Below, piece after piece: positions 1 through 11,000 of a DNA stretch of 64,000 bases. The stretch is from positions 16,082,910 through 16,146,909 of the forward strand of contig JAZBQD010000025.1 of NCBI GenBank assembly GCA_036583965.1, written 5' to 3'. This DNA is from Prunella strophiata. Taxonomy: Eukaryota; Chordata; Aves; Passeriformes; Prunellidae. Position 1 is the first letter of the stretch. Each line of letters starts with the position of its first letter. The position numbers and the translations under genes are program-made. A model generated the notes under the pieces. The model saw only the letters and a list, made by a program, of their open reading frames with translations. It did not search any database and had not been told where the DNA came from.

Positions 1-920
1 CTGAGCACTGGGTTTGTACTTCTCTGGGTGTCTCTGCAGGGAGCCCTGGAGCACAGCCCACCTGTGACTCCCAGCCACCACGCATCCCTCCCACCCTGCA
101 TGCCCATCTCACCAAGCATCATGCCTCCAAAATTACCTCTTCAGGATATGTCAGCTGTTCCAGGCCCCCATTTGCAAACCAGCTTCCCAAAAAACAGGGG
201 TGGGATATGGTGGGAGGTTAGTGTGCTGGCTCTCAGTGTCTGCTTCCAGGAGTTCTCAGATGCAGTGTAGGGACAGGCTCTGTGCTGGGAAAACCACATT
301 GGCTCCTCCTAGAAATACAAACCCTGTGACTGGGGACTGAAAATCCACAACAGCACTGCAGGTGCAGCCAGTGGGTTGCTGAAGGGTGCCAGGGGGGAAG
401 GGAGCATCCCATGCAGAGCCCACCCAATGCCCAAGAAATTCCTGCCTTTTCCATGGGTGAAGGTGGAAAAGACAGTGATGCCACAGTGGAGAGAATCTCC
501 CAACCCAACAGCAGGAGCCACATGACTTCCACCATGTAACTATGGTAACCCAGAGCAAATAAATGCTATTTTCAGACCACGGGCAGAACCTCCTTGTGGG
601 AAGCCCTGGCTGATCCCCACTGCCAGCTGAGTGCTGGGAGCCAGCATGGAGGCCCTGTGGAAGGAAGGATGAAGACCAGCCCCACACAGTGTGCAGTCCT
701 GGATAGGGTATTTCAGGAAAAGGATGGCAGAAAACAACCAGCTTCCCTCCACACCATTCCCAAGAGCTGAAGAAACTGTAGGAACATGGATATTTTCCCA
801 GCTGCATTCACACAGAAGCATGGTGTGGAAAAGAGGAAGATCAGAGGATTTATATAGGATAGGAAAGTCCTGGACAGAGAGATGAGATGGGAAAGAGATT
901 AGATCAGGGTAGATGGGGAT
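1..920. other. Non-coding upstream DNA, no gene recognised
   Basis: Short overlapping open frames occur on both strands, but none has a recognisable domain or consistent splice structure. A pyrimidine-rich stretch ending in CAG near position 39 resembles a splice acceptor, and the frame after it matches nothing I recognise. An exon of a gene starting to the left of the window cannot be excluded. Confidence 0.5.
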
Positions 921-1175
921 AGGACAGGATAAAACAGGATAGGATAGGATAGGATAGGATAGGATAGGATAGGATAGGATAGGATAGGATAGGATAGGAT
1001 AGGATAGGATAGGATAGGATAGGATAGGATAGGATAGGATAGGATAGGATAGGATAGGATAGGATAGGATAGGATAAAACAGGATAGGATAAAACAGGAT
1101 AGGATAGGATAGGATAGGATAGGATAGGATAGGATAGGATAGGATAAAACAGGATAGGATAAAACAGGATAGGAT
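921..1175. repeat. AGGAT pentanucleotide microsatellite
   Basis: About 255 bp of tandem AGGAT, interrupted at the left end, near 1075-1095 and near 1145-1165 by the variant AGGATAAAAC. The variants sit at the edges while the core is pure, the usual picture of slippage expansion with older degenerate flanks. The array has no stop codon on the minus strand and so produces an artificial Ser-Tyr-Pro-Ile frame (904-1212), which is not a gene. Confidence 0.95.
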
Positions 1176-3389
1176 CAGAGGCCCCTGATTGCTTCATCAG
1201 GAAGTCCAGCACTGGGGGAAATCCCAGGTAAGAGTTAACAGCTCAGGGTGGGCATCAGTTAATTAAGACTCAAATAGAGCAAGAGAAACCCCTTTTGCAA
1301 ATGGTCCAAAGTCCTGACTCAGTGGGGGAGGAGGAGCTGGGGGGATGGGCCCCCAAGGCCCGTGACTCCTGCCCTGTGATTTCAGCGAGACCTGCAGGAG
1401 ACACTGAATGAGGAAATGCTCCTCAGGGTTTGCTCTGTGGCTGGCCGGGGCTGAGAGCAATGCATCCACTGCCAGAGCTGCATTTCTCTTTCCCAGTCTC
1501 AGCACCAGCTCAGCTCCACTGAGTCTATCAGACCTCCAGACTGAAAGCCCACCTGGGCTTGTCCTGAGCTGAGCTGCATTTCTAACACCTTAACACAAAT
1601 TCCCTCACGGGACCCAGGGGGCCAGAGCATTCCCTGCCTGTCCTGCAACAATGCAATTCCATGCTGGCATCTCTGTACCCAGACCTGTCCTGCAGGGGCA
1701 GGGTGCTCCCAGCTGGCTTCACACATGCCTTCCACTTTGCTTCATGACACGGGCAAAACCACCAGCACTGCCATGGCTTTTAGAAATACATCCCTTGGCA
1801 AACAACTCTCCAACTTGCCAAAAACCAGCTGGGTCAGGGCAGGTCAGCAGCCCTGGAGTCCCATATGTAGCATGGAGGAGACAGTGTCCTGCTCCTGCTC
1901 ACTGGAAGCAGCTGACAGAAACTGGAACCCTCTGAAACTGCTCTCCAGGATGTTTGGCCCATGCACAGACAAGGCCCAGGGCAGCAGGAGAGTCATCTGC
2001 CATGAGACCACTCAGAAAATACCCCCCCAAAAGGTGGTGGCACCTCTGCCTGCACCTGCTGGAAAGCTCGCTTCATCCCTCTGCTCCTTCCTTGGTATGG
2101 GAACAGGCAACCCAAAATCCCTCTGAGGCTGGGTTTGGTTTGGTGTGGTGCCATGCCATGTGGTGAATCCAGCTCCAAAGGAAAAGGCAGCACTGAAGGT
2201 GCCACCCTCCCATCCCCCGGGAACGTGGGTGCATTGGTGCCAGCCTGGCACCAGGGCGAGGGGGTGAGTGCTGGTTGCTGTGGGAACAGGAATTCATTCG
2301 GGGTGCTCTGCATCCAGGCTCTGGCCCTTTGCCTTTGATGCTGTGTTCACCTCCCAGTTTGCATTGAATCTTGTTCCTCCTTCCGTTGCCCTTTCCCTGA
2401 GGAAGAAATACCCCCGCATCTCCACAAGGCAGAAGCAGAACTGGCATGAGAGCCTTGGTGTGCCCCTGAGGGGTGGCAGGGGGGCAGTGACACCCTGGAG
2501 TTGGCTGGCTGTGTGCAGCAACCACAGGGCCAGAACAGAGCCAGGTTTGACTGAGAGCCCCTAGCCAAGGATGCCATCACTCCCGGCCTGCAGGCGCAGC
2601 TGCAGCAGCAGTGCTGCTGGTGGTGGGAATGCCACGGTGCTCTCAAACAGCTCTGTTGTGGGAAGGACTTAAGTTACTCTTGGAAACCTGCTGCAACTCA
2701 CCAGGTGTGACAGGGAGCCTGGAGAGGTCACATGTGCTGTTGTCACTGGTATCCAATGAGTCCTTCCCCTCCTCTGGCCCACGTGGGCTTTGTGCATCCT
2801 TGTGTCCCCTCACTTCACCAATCACAGCCACACCTGGGCCACCAGTGGGGCTTCATGGGCATCTCAGGAGGATGCTTGGCTCACGGTCCCTCCATTGGCC
2901 TGGTCAGTCCAGGGGGTGTGGAGGGAGTGAGGAGGGCTGGGCAGTCCTGGGTGGATGAAAGGAGGTGGATGCTCTCATTTCCAGCACCCAGACCTTCCCT
3001 CTGTGCAAACCCTTAAGAGTGTTGGCACCAGGATGTGCAGGGGGAACCACACTGACTCCACCACGACCTCCATGGCTCCACCGGGGTAGGAGGAGGCTGA
3101 ATAAATACATGCCGCAGGGAAAATGTAAAATGCAATGTTTTGAAGGGAAATTTTATTGCCAAGAGCTTAAAAAAATATCCTTGCTGTGAATCAGCAATTT
3201 CAGGTGAAACCCAAACAATTTATTGGACCTGTAGTGCTGGAGAACTGAGACCCAGAGACATTAATTCCCAAATGAAGAGCATGGGAGGAGAAGGAAGGAG
3301 CAGAGGGCTTGGCTCAAGGTGCTGGGGGACCACAATGCAGAGGCAAGGAGTCTCCCAGCATCCTGCAGTTCCAAAGGGTGGAGGGAGAG
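1176..3389. other. Intergenic DNA, nothing recognised
   Basis: Mixed-composition sequence with many short open frames on both strands and no recognisable protein, RNA gene or complete repeat element. I see no run of exon-like segments with compatible splice phases. Confidence 0.5.
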
Positions 3390-3690
3390 AAGCTCGGCCC
3401 TCGGCCCGCTGCTCAGCCTCTCCGGAGACACGGCATCCCCAGAGCGTCACCGCTGCCACCACTCGTGAGCTCACGGCTACAAGGAGGCTCTTTGTCCGCC
3501 GGGACGGCCACTCGCGGGCAGGGCCGGGGCCGGATGATCTGCGGGAAGCCGCCAGCCGGGAGGAGCAGCAGGGCCGGGGGTGCTCGGGCAGCGTCCCGGG
3601 GTGCGCGGAGCCGCTCCGCCCGCAGCCGGGGCTGCGCACCGGGACCCGCGAGAGGCAGCGGCTGCAGGCACCGGGGCAAGAGCATCCTTT
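3390..3690. promoter_or_regulatory. Orphan CpG island
   Basis: About 300 bp where CG dinucleotides become dense after a CG-poor flank, with CGGCC, CCGCCG and GCGCGG clusters. In vertebrates such islands usually mark promoters or first exons. Open frames run through it on both strands, as expected from composition alone, and none resembles a known protein. It could be an alternative or bidirectional promoter, or the first exon of an unrecognised gene on either strand. Confidence 0.5.
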
Positions 3691-4305
3691 AGGGGCCCTT
3701 AAAATCTGCCCTGGGCCCTGGGTTCCTGCTCCAAATGTTGTTGCTGATGTTGCTCCAGTCTGTTGGTGTCCTTGGGGCTTCGAAACTCTCGCCCAACAAC
3801 ACGACAGCAGCGCCCATCAGCCATGGATAAATTCCATGGGTCGGATATCTGGGCTCATCCCTGCCAGCCAGGATGCTCGTGCCACTCTCTGTTTGGGCTC
3901 TGCACCTTGCAAGGCCCCCTCACAGCAGCCAGGCCGGGCACAGTGTTGGGAGAGATGCCCACACCGGGTGAGGGCTGGTGGCAGCACGGCCAGACCCAGC
4001 CCAGGTGAGCACCAGGAGGACACACACCTGAGCACCAGGGTGGCATGAGGTACCACAGGCCAGGCCCCATCTCCTCTCACCAGCCCAAATCTGGTGAACA
4101 AATTGCTGATGCTGCCAGTGGCCTGAGGGGTGAGAAATTCATTCAGTGATCAATTGCTCTGGACCCTAGAGGCAGGGATTGTCCTGTGATAGTAAAAGGT
4201 TAATTTGAGCTGCTGGAAACACTGCTAGCAGTGACGGCCACCACCACAGAGCGATGACAACAATGACCACACTGAAAAAGAACATGTCCCGGGGTGGAAA
4301 AGCAG
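3691..4305. other. Intergenic DNA, nothing recognised
   Basis: Sequence between the orphan CpG island and the low-complexity tract. The 302-codon frame covering 3140-4048 on the + strand runs through here, but it has no domain, no signal peptide and no splice support, and it looks compositional. Confidence 0.45.
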
Positions 4306-4451
4306 CAGTGGGGGCAGTGGTGATGGTGGTGGCAGTGATGATGATTGTGGTGCTGGTGGCAGTTATGATGGTGGCAGTGGAGATGCTGGTGGCAGTGGTG
4401 GTGCTGCTGGTGACAGTGCTGGTGGCAGTGGTGCTGGTGACAGTGGCAGTG
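4306..4451. repeat. Imperfect GGTGGCAGT / GATGGT low-complexity tract
   Basis: An impure tandem built from GGTGGCAGTG, GTGCTG and ATGATG words. Read on + it gives a Val/Met/Ala string that mimics a membrane segment. Read on - it gives a His/Cys-rich string. Both follow from the trinucleotide-like composition. Confidence 0.85.
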
Positions 4452-5114
4452 TGCTCCACACGTGGGACACACAGCCCCTGCAGCCACCTCTGCCAGGGCT
4501 CAGGACAGGGTCTGCTTCTGTGGCTCTGCCCTCCAGCCAACCTCTGCCATGGGCCATGTGCTGCATGTCCCCACAAGGACCTGGTCACAGTCTGCCACAG
4601 GACAGTCTACCTCTTGGAGCCAGTGTGCCCTGCTGCCAGTCCCCAGCACATGGCAGCCACCTCTGCCCACTGAAGTGCCAGGACCCTTTGTGCTCAAGCA
4701 GCAGCAAGGAATTTGCCAAAGTAAATCCTGTCCTCAGCTTCCCTGTGGTCTCTAACAAGGCTGAGGTGGCCAGAAAAGTGGCAACACAGGGGAAAAGGAA
4801 GGTGGCCCTTGAGTAATTCAGAGATTTGGTGTTTTGGGACATGGAAAGCTCAGCCAGATTTGTGGCAGCAGGAACTGTTAATGACCCCCCAAATCCTGGG
4901 TAACAAAATGGCATGAGTCAGCCTTCCAAGATGGACTGTAGGAGCACCCCCCTGGGATGTTTTGGGATGGGGTTGGCTCAGGGGAGTGCCTGCAGGAGAG
5001 AGCAGGTGGCAAAGCCTATGGAGGGATGATACCATGGCTCAGACCCAGCCCACCCATTCACCTCGGCCCGGGGAAGAGGATGGGCCAGAGGCTGGTTGTC
5101 ACATCCAAGGACCA
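4452..5114. other. Intergenic DNA before the 13-mer array
   Basis: No gene, RNA or mobile element recognised. The last about 60 bp lead directly into the minisatellite without a visible target-site duplication. Confidence 0.45.
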
Positions 5115-7363
5115 CACGGGGAGCGGACACACGGACACGACACGGGGAGCGGACACACGGACACGACACGGGGAGCGGACACACGGACACGACACGGGGA
5201 GCGGACACACGGACACGACACGGGGAGCGGACACACGGACACGACACGGGGAGCGGACACACGGACACGACACGGGGAGCGGACACACGGACACGACACG
5301 GGGAGCGGACACACGGACACGACACGGGGAGCGGACACACGGACACGACACACGGACACGACACACGGACACGACACGGGGAGCGGACACACGGACACGA
5401 CACGGGGAGCGGACACACGGACACGACACGGGGAGCGGACACACGGACACGACACGGGGAGCGGACACACGGACACGACACGGGGAGCGGACACACGGAC
5501 ACGACACGGGGAGCGGACACACGGACACGACACGGGGAGCGGACACACGGACACGACACGGGGAGCGGACACACGGACACGACACACGGACACGACACGG
5601 GGAGCGGACACACGGACACGACACACGGACACGACACACGGACACGACACACGGACACGACACACGGACACGACACGGGGAGCGGACACACGGACACGAC
5701 ACACGGACACGACACGGGGAGCGGACACACGGACACGACACACGGACACGACACACGGACACGACACACGGACACGACACGGGGAGCGGACACACGGACA
5801 CGACACGGGGAGCGGACACACGGACACGACACACGGACACGACACACGGACACGACACGGGGAGCGGACACACGGACACGACACACGGACACGACACACG
5901 GACACGACACGGGGAGCGGACACACGGACACGACACACGGACACGACACACGGACACGACACACGGACACGACACGGGGAGCGGACACACGGACACGACA
6001 CACGGACACGACACGGGGAGCGGACACACGGACACGACACACGGACACGACACGGGGAGCGGACACACGGACACGACACACGGACACGACACGGGGAGCG
6101 GACACACGGACACGACACACGGACACGACACGGGGAGCGGACACACGGACACGACACACGGACACGACACGGGGAGCGGACACACGGACACGACACACGG
6201 ACACGACACACGGACACGACACGGGGAGCGGACACACGGACACGACACGGGGAGCGGACACACGGACACGACACGGGGAGCGGACACACGGACACGACAC
6301 GGGGAGCGGACACACGGACACGACACGGGGAGCGGACACACGGACACGACACACGGACACGACACACGGACACGACACACGGACACGACACGGGGAGCGG
6401 ACACACGGACACGACACGGGGAGCGGACACACGGACACGACACACGGACACGACACGGGGAGCGGACACACGGACACGACACGGGGAGCGGACACACGGA
6501 CACGACACGGGGAGCGGACACACGGACACGACACGGGGAGCGGACACACGGACACGACACGGGGAGCGGACACACGGACACGACACACGGACACGACACG
6601 GGGAGCGGACACACGGACACGACACGGGGAGCGGACACACGGACACGACACACGGACACGACACGGGGAGCGGACACACGGACACGACACACGGACACGA
6701 CACACGGACACGACACGGGGAGCGGACACACGGACACGACACGGGGAGCGGACACACGGACACGACACGGGGAGCGGACACACGGACACGACACACGGAC
6801 ACGACACGGGGAGCGGACACACGGACACGACACACGGACACGACACGGGGAGCGGACACACGGACACGACACGGGGAGCGGACACACGGACACGACACAC
6901 GGACACGACACACGGACACGACACGGGGAGCGGACACACGGACACGACACACGGACACGACACGGGGAGCGGACACACGGACACGACACACGGACACGAC
7001 ACACGGACACGACACACGGACACGACACGGGGAGCGGACACACGGACACGACACACGGACACGACACGGGGAGCGGACACACGGACACGACACACGGACA
7101 CGACACGGGGAGCGGACACACGGACACGACACGGGGAGCGGACACACGGACACGACACACGGACACGACACGGGGAGCGGACACACGGACACGACACACG
7201 GACACGACACACGGACACGACACGGGGAGCGGACACACGGACACGACACACGGACACGACACGGGGAGCGGACACACGGACACGACACACGGACACGACA
7301 CGGGGAGCGGACACACGGACACGACACACGGACACGACACGGGGAGCGGACACACGGACACGA
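5115..7363. repeat. 13-bp two-unit minisatellite (173 units)
   Basis: The array is built from two 13-mers: unit A, CACGGGGAGCGGA, and unit B, CACACGGACACGA. In the part I parsed, A is always followed by B, while B may be followed by A or B, giving 26-bp AB steps with extra B insertions. The span of 2,249 bp equals exactly 173 x 13, so register is kept throughout. Neither unit makes a stop codon in any frame on either strand, which produces six giant overlapping open frames of about 760-940 codons. These are artefacts. The array ends about 400 bp before the ATP6V0C promoter CpG clusters. Confidence 0.97.
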
Positions 7364-7718
7364 CACGAACATCACCGGCACGAGGCAAGGCCGCCGCCCC
7401 GTGGGCGGGGCGGTGTCGGGACACGCCCCTTATGCTAATGAGAGCTGAATCACGCTCAGCGGACCGCGGCCGCCGGACAGGACGGGCCAAACCAGGCGGC
7501 GTAGAGGGGGGAGCGAGGGGAGGGCATCAGAGCCGGGCAGCCAGCGCAGCCAAGCGCCGCCGCTGCGACCTGGGGGCGCTCGGAGAGCCCAGACACCGCT
7601 GCCCTCGCCGGCGGCCGCGCCGCGGGAACGCGATCGGGGCGCGGGGAGGAGGAGCGGGGAGCGGGCCTCCCCCCTGCCGCGCGCGTGGAGTGCGCCGAGG
7701 GCGGGGGCGGTGGGTGCG

Positions 7719-7728
7719 ATCACGTGAC
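7719..7728 (+). promoter_or_regulatory. CLEAR-like E-box of ATP6V0C
   Basis: ATCACGTGAC matches the TFEB/TFE3/MITF CLEAR consensus GTCACGTGAC at nine of ten positions. It lies about 290 bp upstream of the start codon inside the CpG island. V-ATPase subunit genes are established TFEB targets, so a functional site is likely. USF or MYC/MAX factors could also bind the CACGTG core. Confidence 0.7.
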
Positions 7729-8019
7729 GGGCGGGCCGCCGCCATTTTGTCCTGCGGAGGCCGTATTTAGGGCGCAGCGCGCGCGCCGCCGCCACTGCTG
7801 CCGGGACGGAGCTGCCGCGCCCCGAGCCCCGCCGCCGCCGCCCGCCCTGCGCCCCCACCCCGGCTCCCTCTGCCCCGCCCGCTCCCGCCGCGCCTCCGCC
7901 ATTTTGTGGCCGAGCACTGCCCGCCGAGGACCGGCGCCGCGGCGGAGCTTTCCGCCTTTCCCCCGCCCTCTCGCGCTCCCACTCTAGCGGCGCCTCGGCC
8001 CGGCCCGGCTCGCGCAGCC

Positions 8020-11000
8020 ATGTCCTCCGGCGCCAGCCCCGAGTACGCCTCTTTCTTCGCCGTGATGGGCGCTTCGGCCGCCATGGTCTTCAGCGGTGAG
8101 CACCGACCGGCAACGGGAGGGGCCGGCGAGAGGGTGGGGAGGAGGGGGAGCACGGTGTGGGGGAAGCGGCTTCTTTTTCCCCGTCACTCCCCTGCCCCGG
8201 CGGGGCGCCATCACCGGCGGGGGCTGGAATTCTTCAGGCCCGGGGGCGCCCCCCCCCTTCCCCGCTCCATCCGGGCTCTCGGGGGCAGCGGAGGGTCCGT
8301 GCCGGTGACGTCACCGCCGGCGGAGCCCCCGGGGCCACGTGACTGCGGCGGCGCCGCCCGGGCCGTCCCCCCCGCCCCCCTCCCCCGGGCAGCCGCGGGT
8401 CGGGGTCCCCCCGGTGGCCCCGCGGACGCGGTGGCGATGGCAGTGGGGTGTCGTGCCCCCGGCGCTGGCTGCCCACGGCGTGCCCGGGCCTCTGCCTGCC
8501 CTGGCCCTGCGGCGCCGGCGCTTTTCCCACTGTGAATCGGACGTGGTTGGTGTCTAAACCATTCCCCGGATAACGCAAGGCCGGTTTTTAACGGGATTAA
8601 GCATAAATGTGGGGTCGTTTGGCGGGCATTCCGCCCTAAAGATGTTAATGCTATTGCAGGCAATGGACGGGCTCCTGAGTTGCCCCGTGGAACGGGGATG
8701 CCGGGGCACGAGGGAAGCCCTGCTCCATGGCCCTCCCTCTGCGTCTCCAGGCAGCGAGCTCAGTGCGGTGTAAATTGGGTCATCCTGCGGCACTGCTCTC
8801 CCCACTGAAGGAGCACAGATGTAGGGACCATAAATGCTGGTTTACACCAGAAAGACCATCCTTTAATGCTTAGTCTTTCAGAGCCTTGTTAAACCTCCTA
8901 CAGAAGATGGCTGCTGTTCCTGCACAGCATTTTCTGGTCTCTAAGGGGTGCAGACCTGCTGTTCCCTTTGGGATCTAACATGGGGAAGGCTTCAGCTGTT
9001 TTTTTCCCAAATGCAGGTGTCACAGTCACTGGGACTAAAACAATTAGGAGCTAATCTGGCTTTCCCTTCTGAAGGCTTAGCCCATGTCTCCACAGATGTG
9101 AACACTACTTACTGGTCTTTGGCTCCCTTCTAGTACTGAAATGGTTGTAGCTCAAGCTGTGTAAGTGCTGTTGAGGTGCTTGGGATCTCATAGTGTTAAT
9201 ATGGCCTCTGGGATGGTGGCTGGGTCTGCAGGATGAATTTTGGGAAGCTTCTCTTGACTGATGCATGTGGGAGATGAAATAATGCAAAAAGCCAAGTGGA
9301 CAGTGAATTAAAATTAGTGTTCGAGAGGAAGCTGTCTAGCTATGCTGATGTGGGCACCATGAACTGGCTCCACACCAGCCATGTTTGTGACTTTAATTTT
9401 TGATAAAACAAAAACTTGGTCAGGTGTGTTTAGTCTTGCTTAGTTTATACCTGATAGTGGGATGCAGATGTCCATGCTGAGGGCAGTCAGTGACCTGCCA
9501 CCTTGGATTTCACACATTGTACTCATGCTTGACAGGTAAAAAATTTTCCTGAAAACTCAGTGGTTGAAATGACGTAGGAGCCAGAGTAGGGACTGCTGAC
9601 CTACCTGCCTCTTGGCTACTGAAGATAATGGAAGAAGAAACTAAGACCTAGTTACTTGTTTGGAAAAAATAATCAACAGTTCACTGCATTTTGTGAAATG
9701 GTCCTAAATAGTGAGCTTTCCTTCCAAGGAAGGAGTTGCTGGTTTCCTCTTGCAGAATGGATTTTGGAAGCAAAAGAACATGGCTGTATGGCTTTAGACA
9801 CCACATTTGTGACGTGTGAGTGTGCTTCAGCTGAAACACCAGTGAGGGATGTGGGCTTGAGTCAGCATTTTAACAGGAATTTGGAGTGGTGCTGGCATGT
9901 CTGAACCAGCAGAGAAGCCTTTCCTAGAAGCTGCAGCATGACAGCATGGTGCTGTGGGATTGCAAGGGGAAGGTTTGAGTAGGGGAATGAATGCAAAGTC
10001 AGTGCATAAGCTGTATTGAGGAAGGTTTGGTATCTGTTGTGTTGCAGCTGGTTTGTGAGAGGTTCTTGATGCAGAATCTGTGTCAAGTAGTCCTGGATTC
10101 AGTAAGCTCAGAGGTCTATCCTGACCTCAATGATATTGCAATACCAGCTGGTCTGAGCCATGCAGATATTCTTGCCAGGGCCAGTGATGTGTTCAGGTGC
10201 TGGACAACAGGTTATAGATACTGCTGATGGGAAATTGTTTCATAGATGTGGTTGTTCAGTGAAGCAGTTTGTATTTTTAAGGCAATATGGCAGAGGTGTC
10301 AACATAGGATAAACTAAAACTTTTTTGTGTAGCTTTTGTAACAGGCATGTTGCGTGACAGCATGTTCTGATGATAGTCGTTAAAAAAAACCCTGATTTTG
10401 AAGTAAGGAGCTAAATCTGGACAAGCAGTTAAAACTCTAAAGTTGTCCTGGATCAGTGTTAATTAGTGCAGTGAATCATTTCTGACTCATGCTGTATCTA
10501 AAGATCACATTCTTGTGGATCTTGCAGTTCCAAGATATGTTTCTAGTAAACATGTGCAGGTCCTCTACTGTCCAGGCTAGTTTGATGTGAAAACAAGCAA
10601 CTTGGAGCAGTCCTGTGTGCTATGTGAGCATTACTTGCTGATGGTAAATAGATAGCAGAACTTGTTCTGGTCAGCAAGAGACAAGAGCAGGCTGCTGTGA
10701 CCTTGGCCATCTTTGAGCCTGTCTAACCAGCCTGTCTAACTTGTTCTCATTGCTGCAGTTCCTTATTTCCCATGTGTGAAATGTAGTGGGTCAGATGCTG
10801 TTGAGTGATTAAATTATTGTAGCTTTTTCATGTGATTTGAGCACACCAGAATGGACAAGTGTGGTGTTGGGCAGAGCTGTGTGGTTCTGTGTGCAAAGCT
10901 GTCACAAGCGTGCCCGCTGTGCCTTCCCTCCATGGTGAGAGGAGTTGTCCTTAGGTCTGAACTCCAGCTGGGCATCCAGTGCCTTCAATACCTGCTGCAC

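Larger units (their letters stand above)
7380..8560 (+). promoter_or_regulatory. ATP6V0C: CpG-island promoter and 5' UTR of ATP6V0C
   Basis: Dense CG sequence spans the region upstream of the start codon, exon 1 and the start of intron 1. Within it lie a CLEAR-like E-box (7719-7728), two CCGCCATTTTG words typical of YY1 sites (7739-7749 and 7896-7906), a weak TATTTA box (7764-7769), a perfect TGACGTCA CRE palindrome in intron 1 (8306-8313) and a further CACGTGAC (8336-8343). The transcription start is not visible directly. The second YY1-type word lies about 115 bp before the start codon, which fits a start in the 7.7-7.9 kb range. Confidence 0.85.

Noticed and set aside
904..1212. Ser-Tyr-Pro-Ile repeat protein on the minus strand
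   Set aside because: Translation of the AGGAT microsatellite.
3140..4048. 302-codon open frame on +, the longest outside repeats
   Set aside because: It crosses the orphan CpG island, has no recognisable domain and is overlapped by long frames on the other strand.
4200..4673. Val/Met-rich 'membrane protein' on + and His/Cys-rich 'metal-binding protein' on -
   Set aside because: Both come from the GGTGGCAGT/GATGGT low-complexity tract, with no conserved domain or splice support.
4957..7770. Proteins of 760-937 residues made of HGHDT / GSGHTDTT / RTRHGE repeats on +, and CRVRVSAPRVVSV repeats on -
   Set aside because: They are translations of the 13-bp minisatellite, which is open in all six frames. 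No frame has independent coding evidence.
10355..10400. TGATGAT followed by CTGA, a possible C/D-box snoRNA in ATP6V0C intron 1
   Set aside because: The two boxes are too close and no terminal stem or guide segment is seen.
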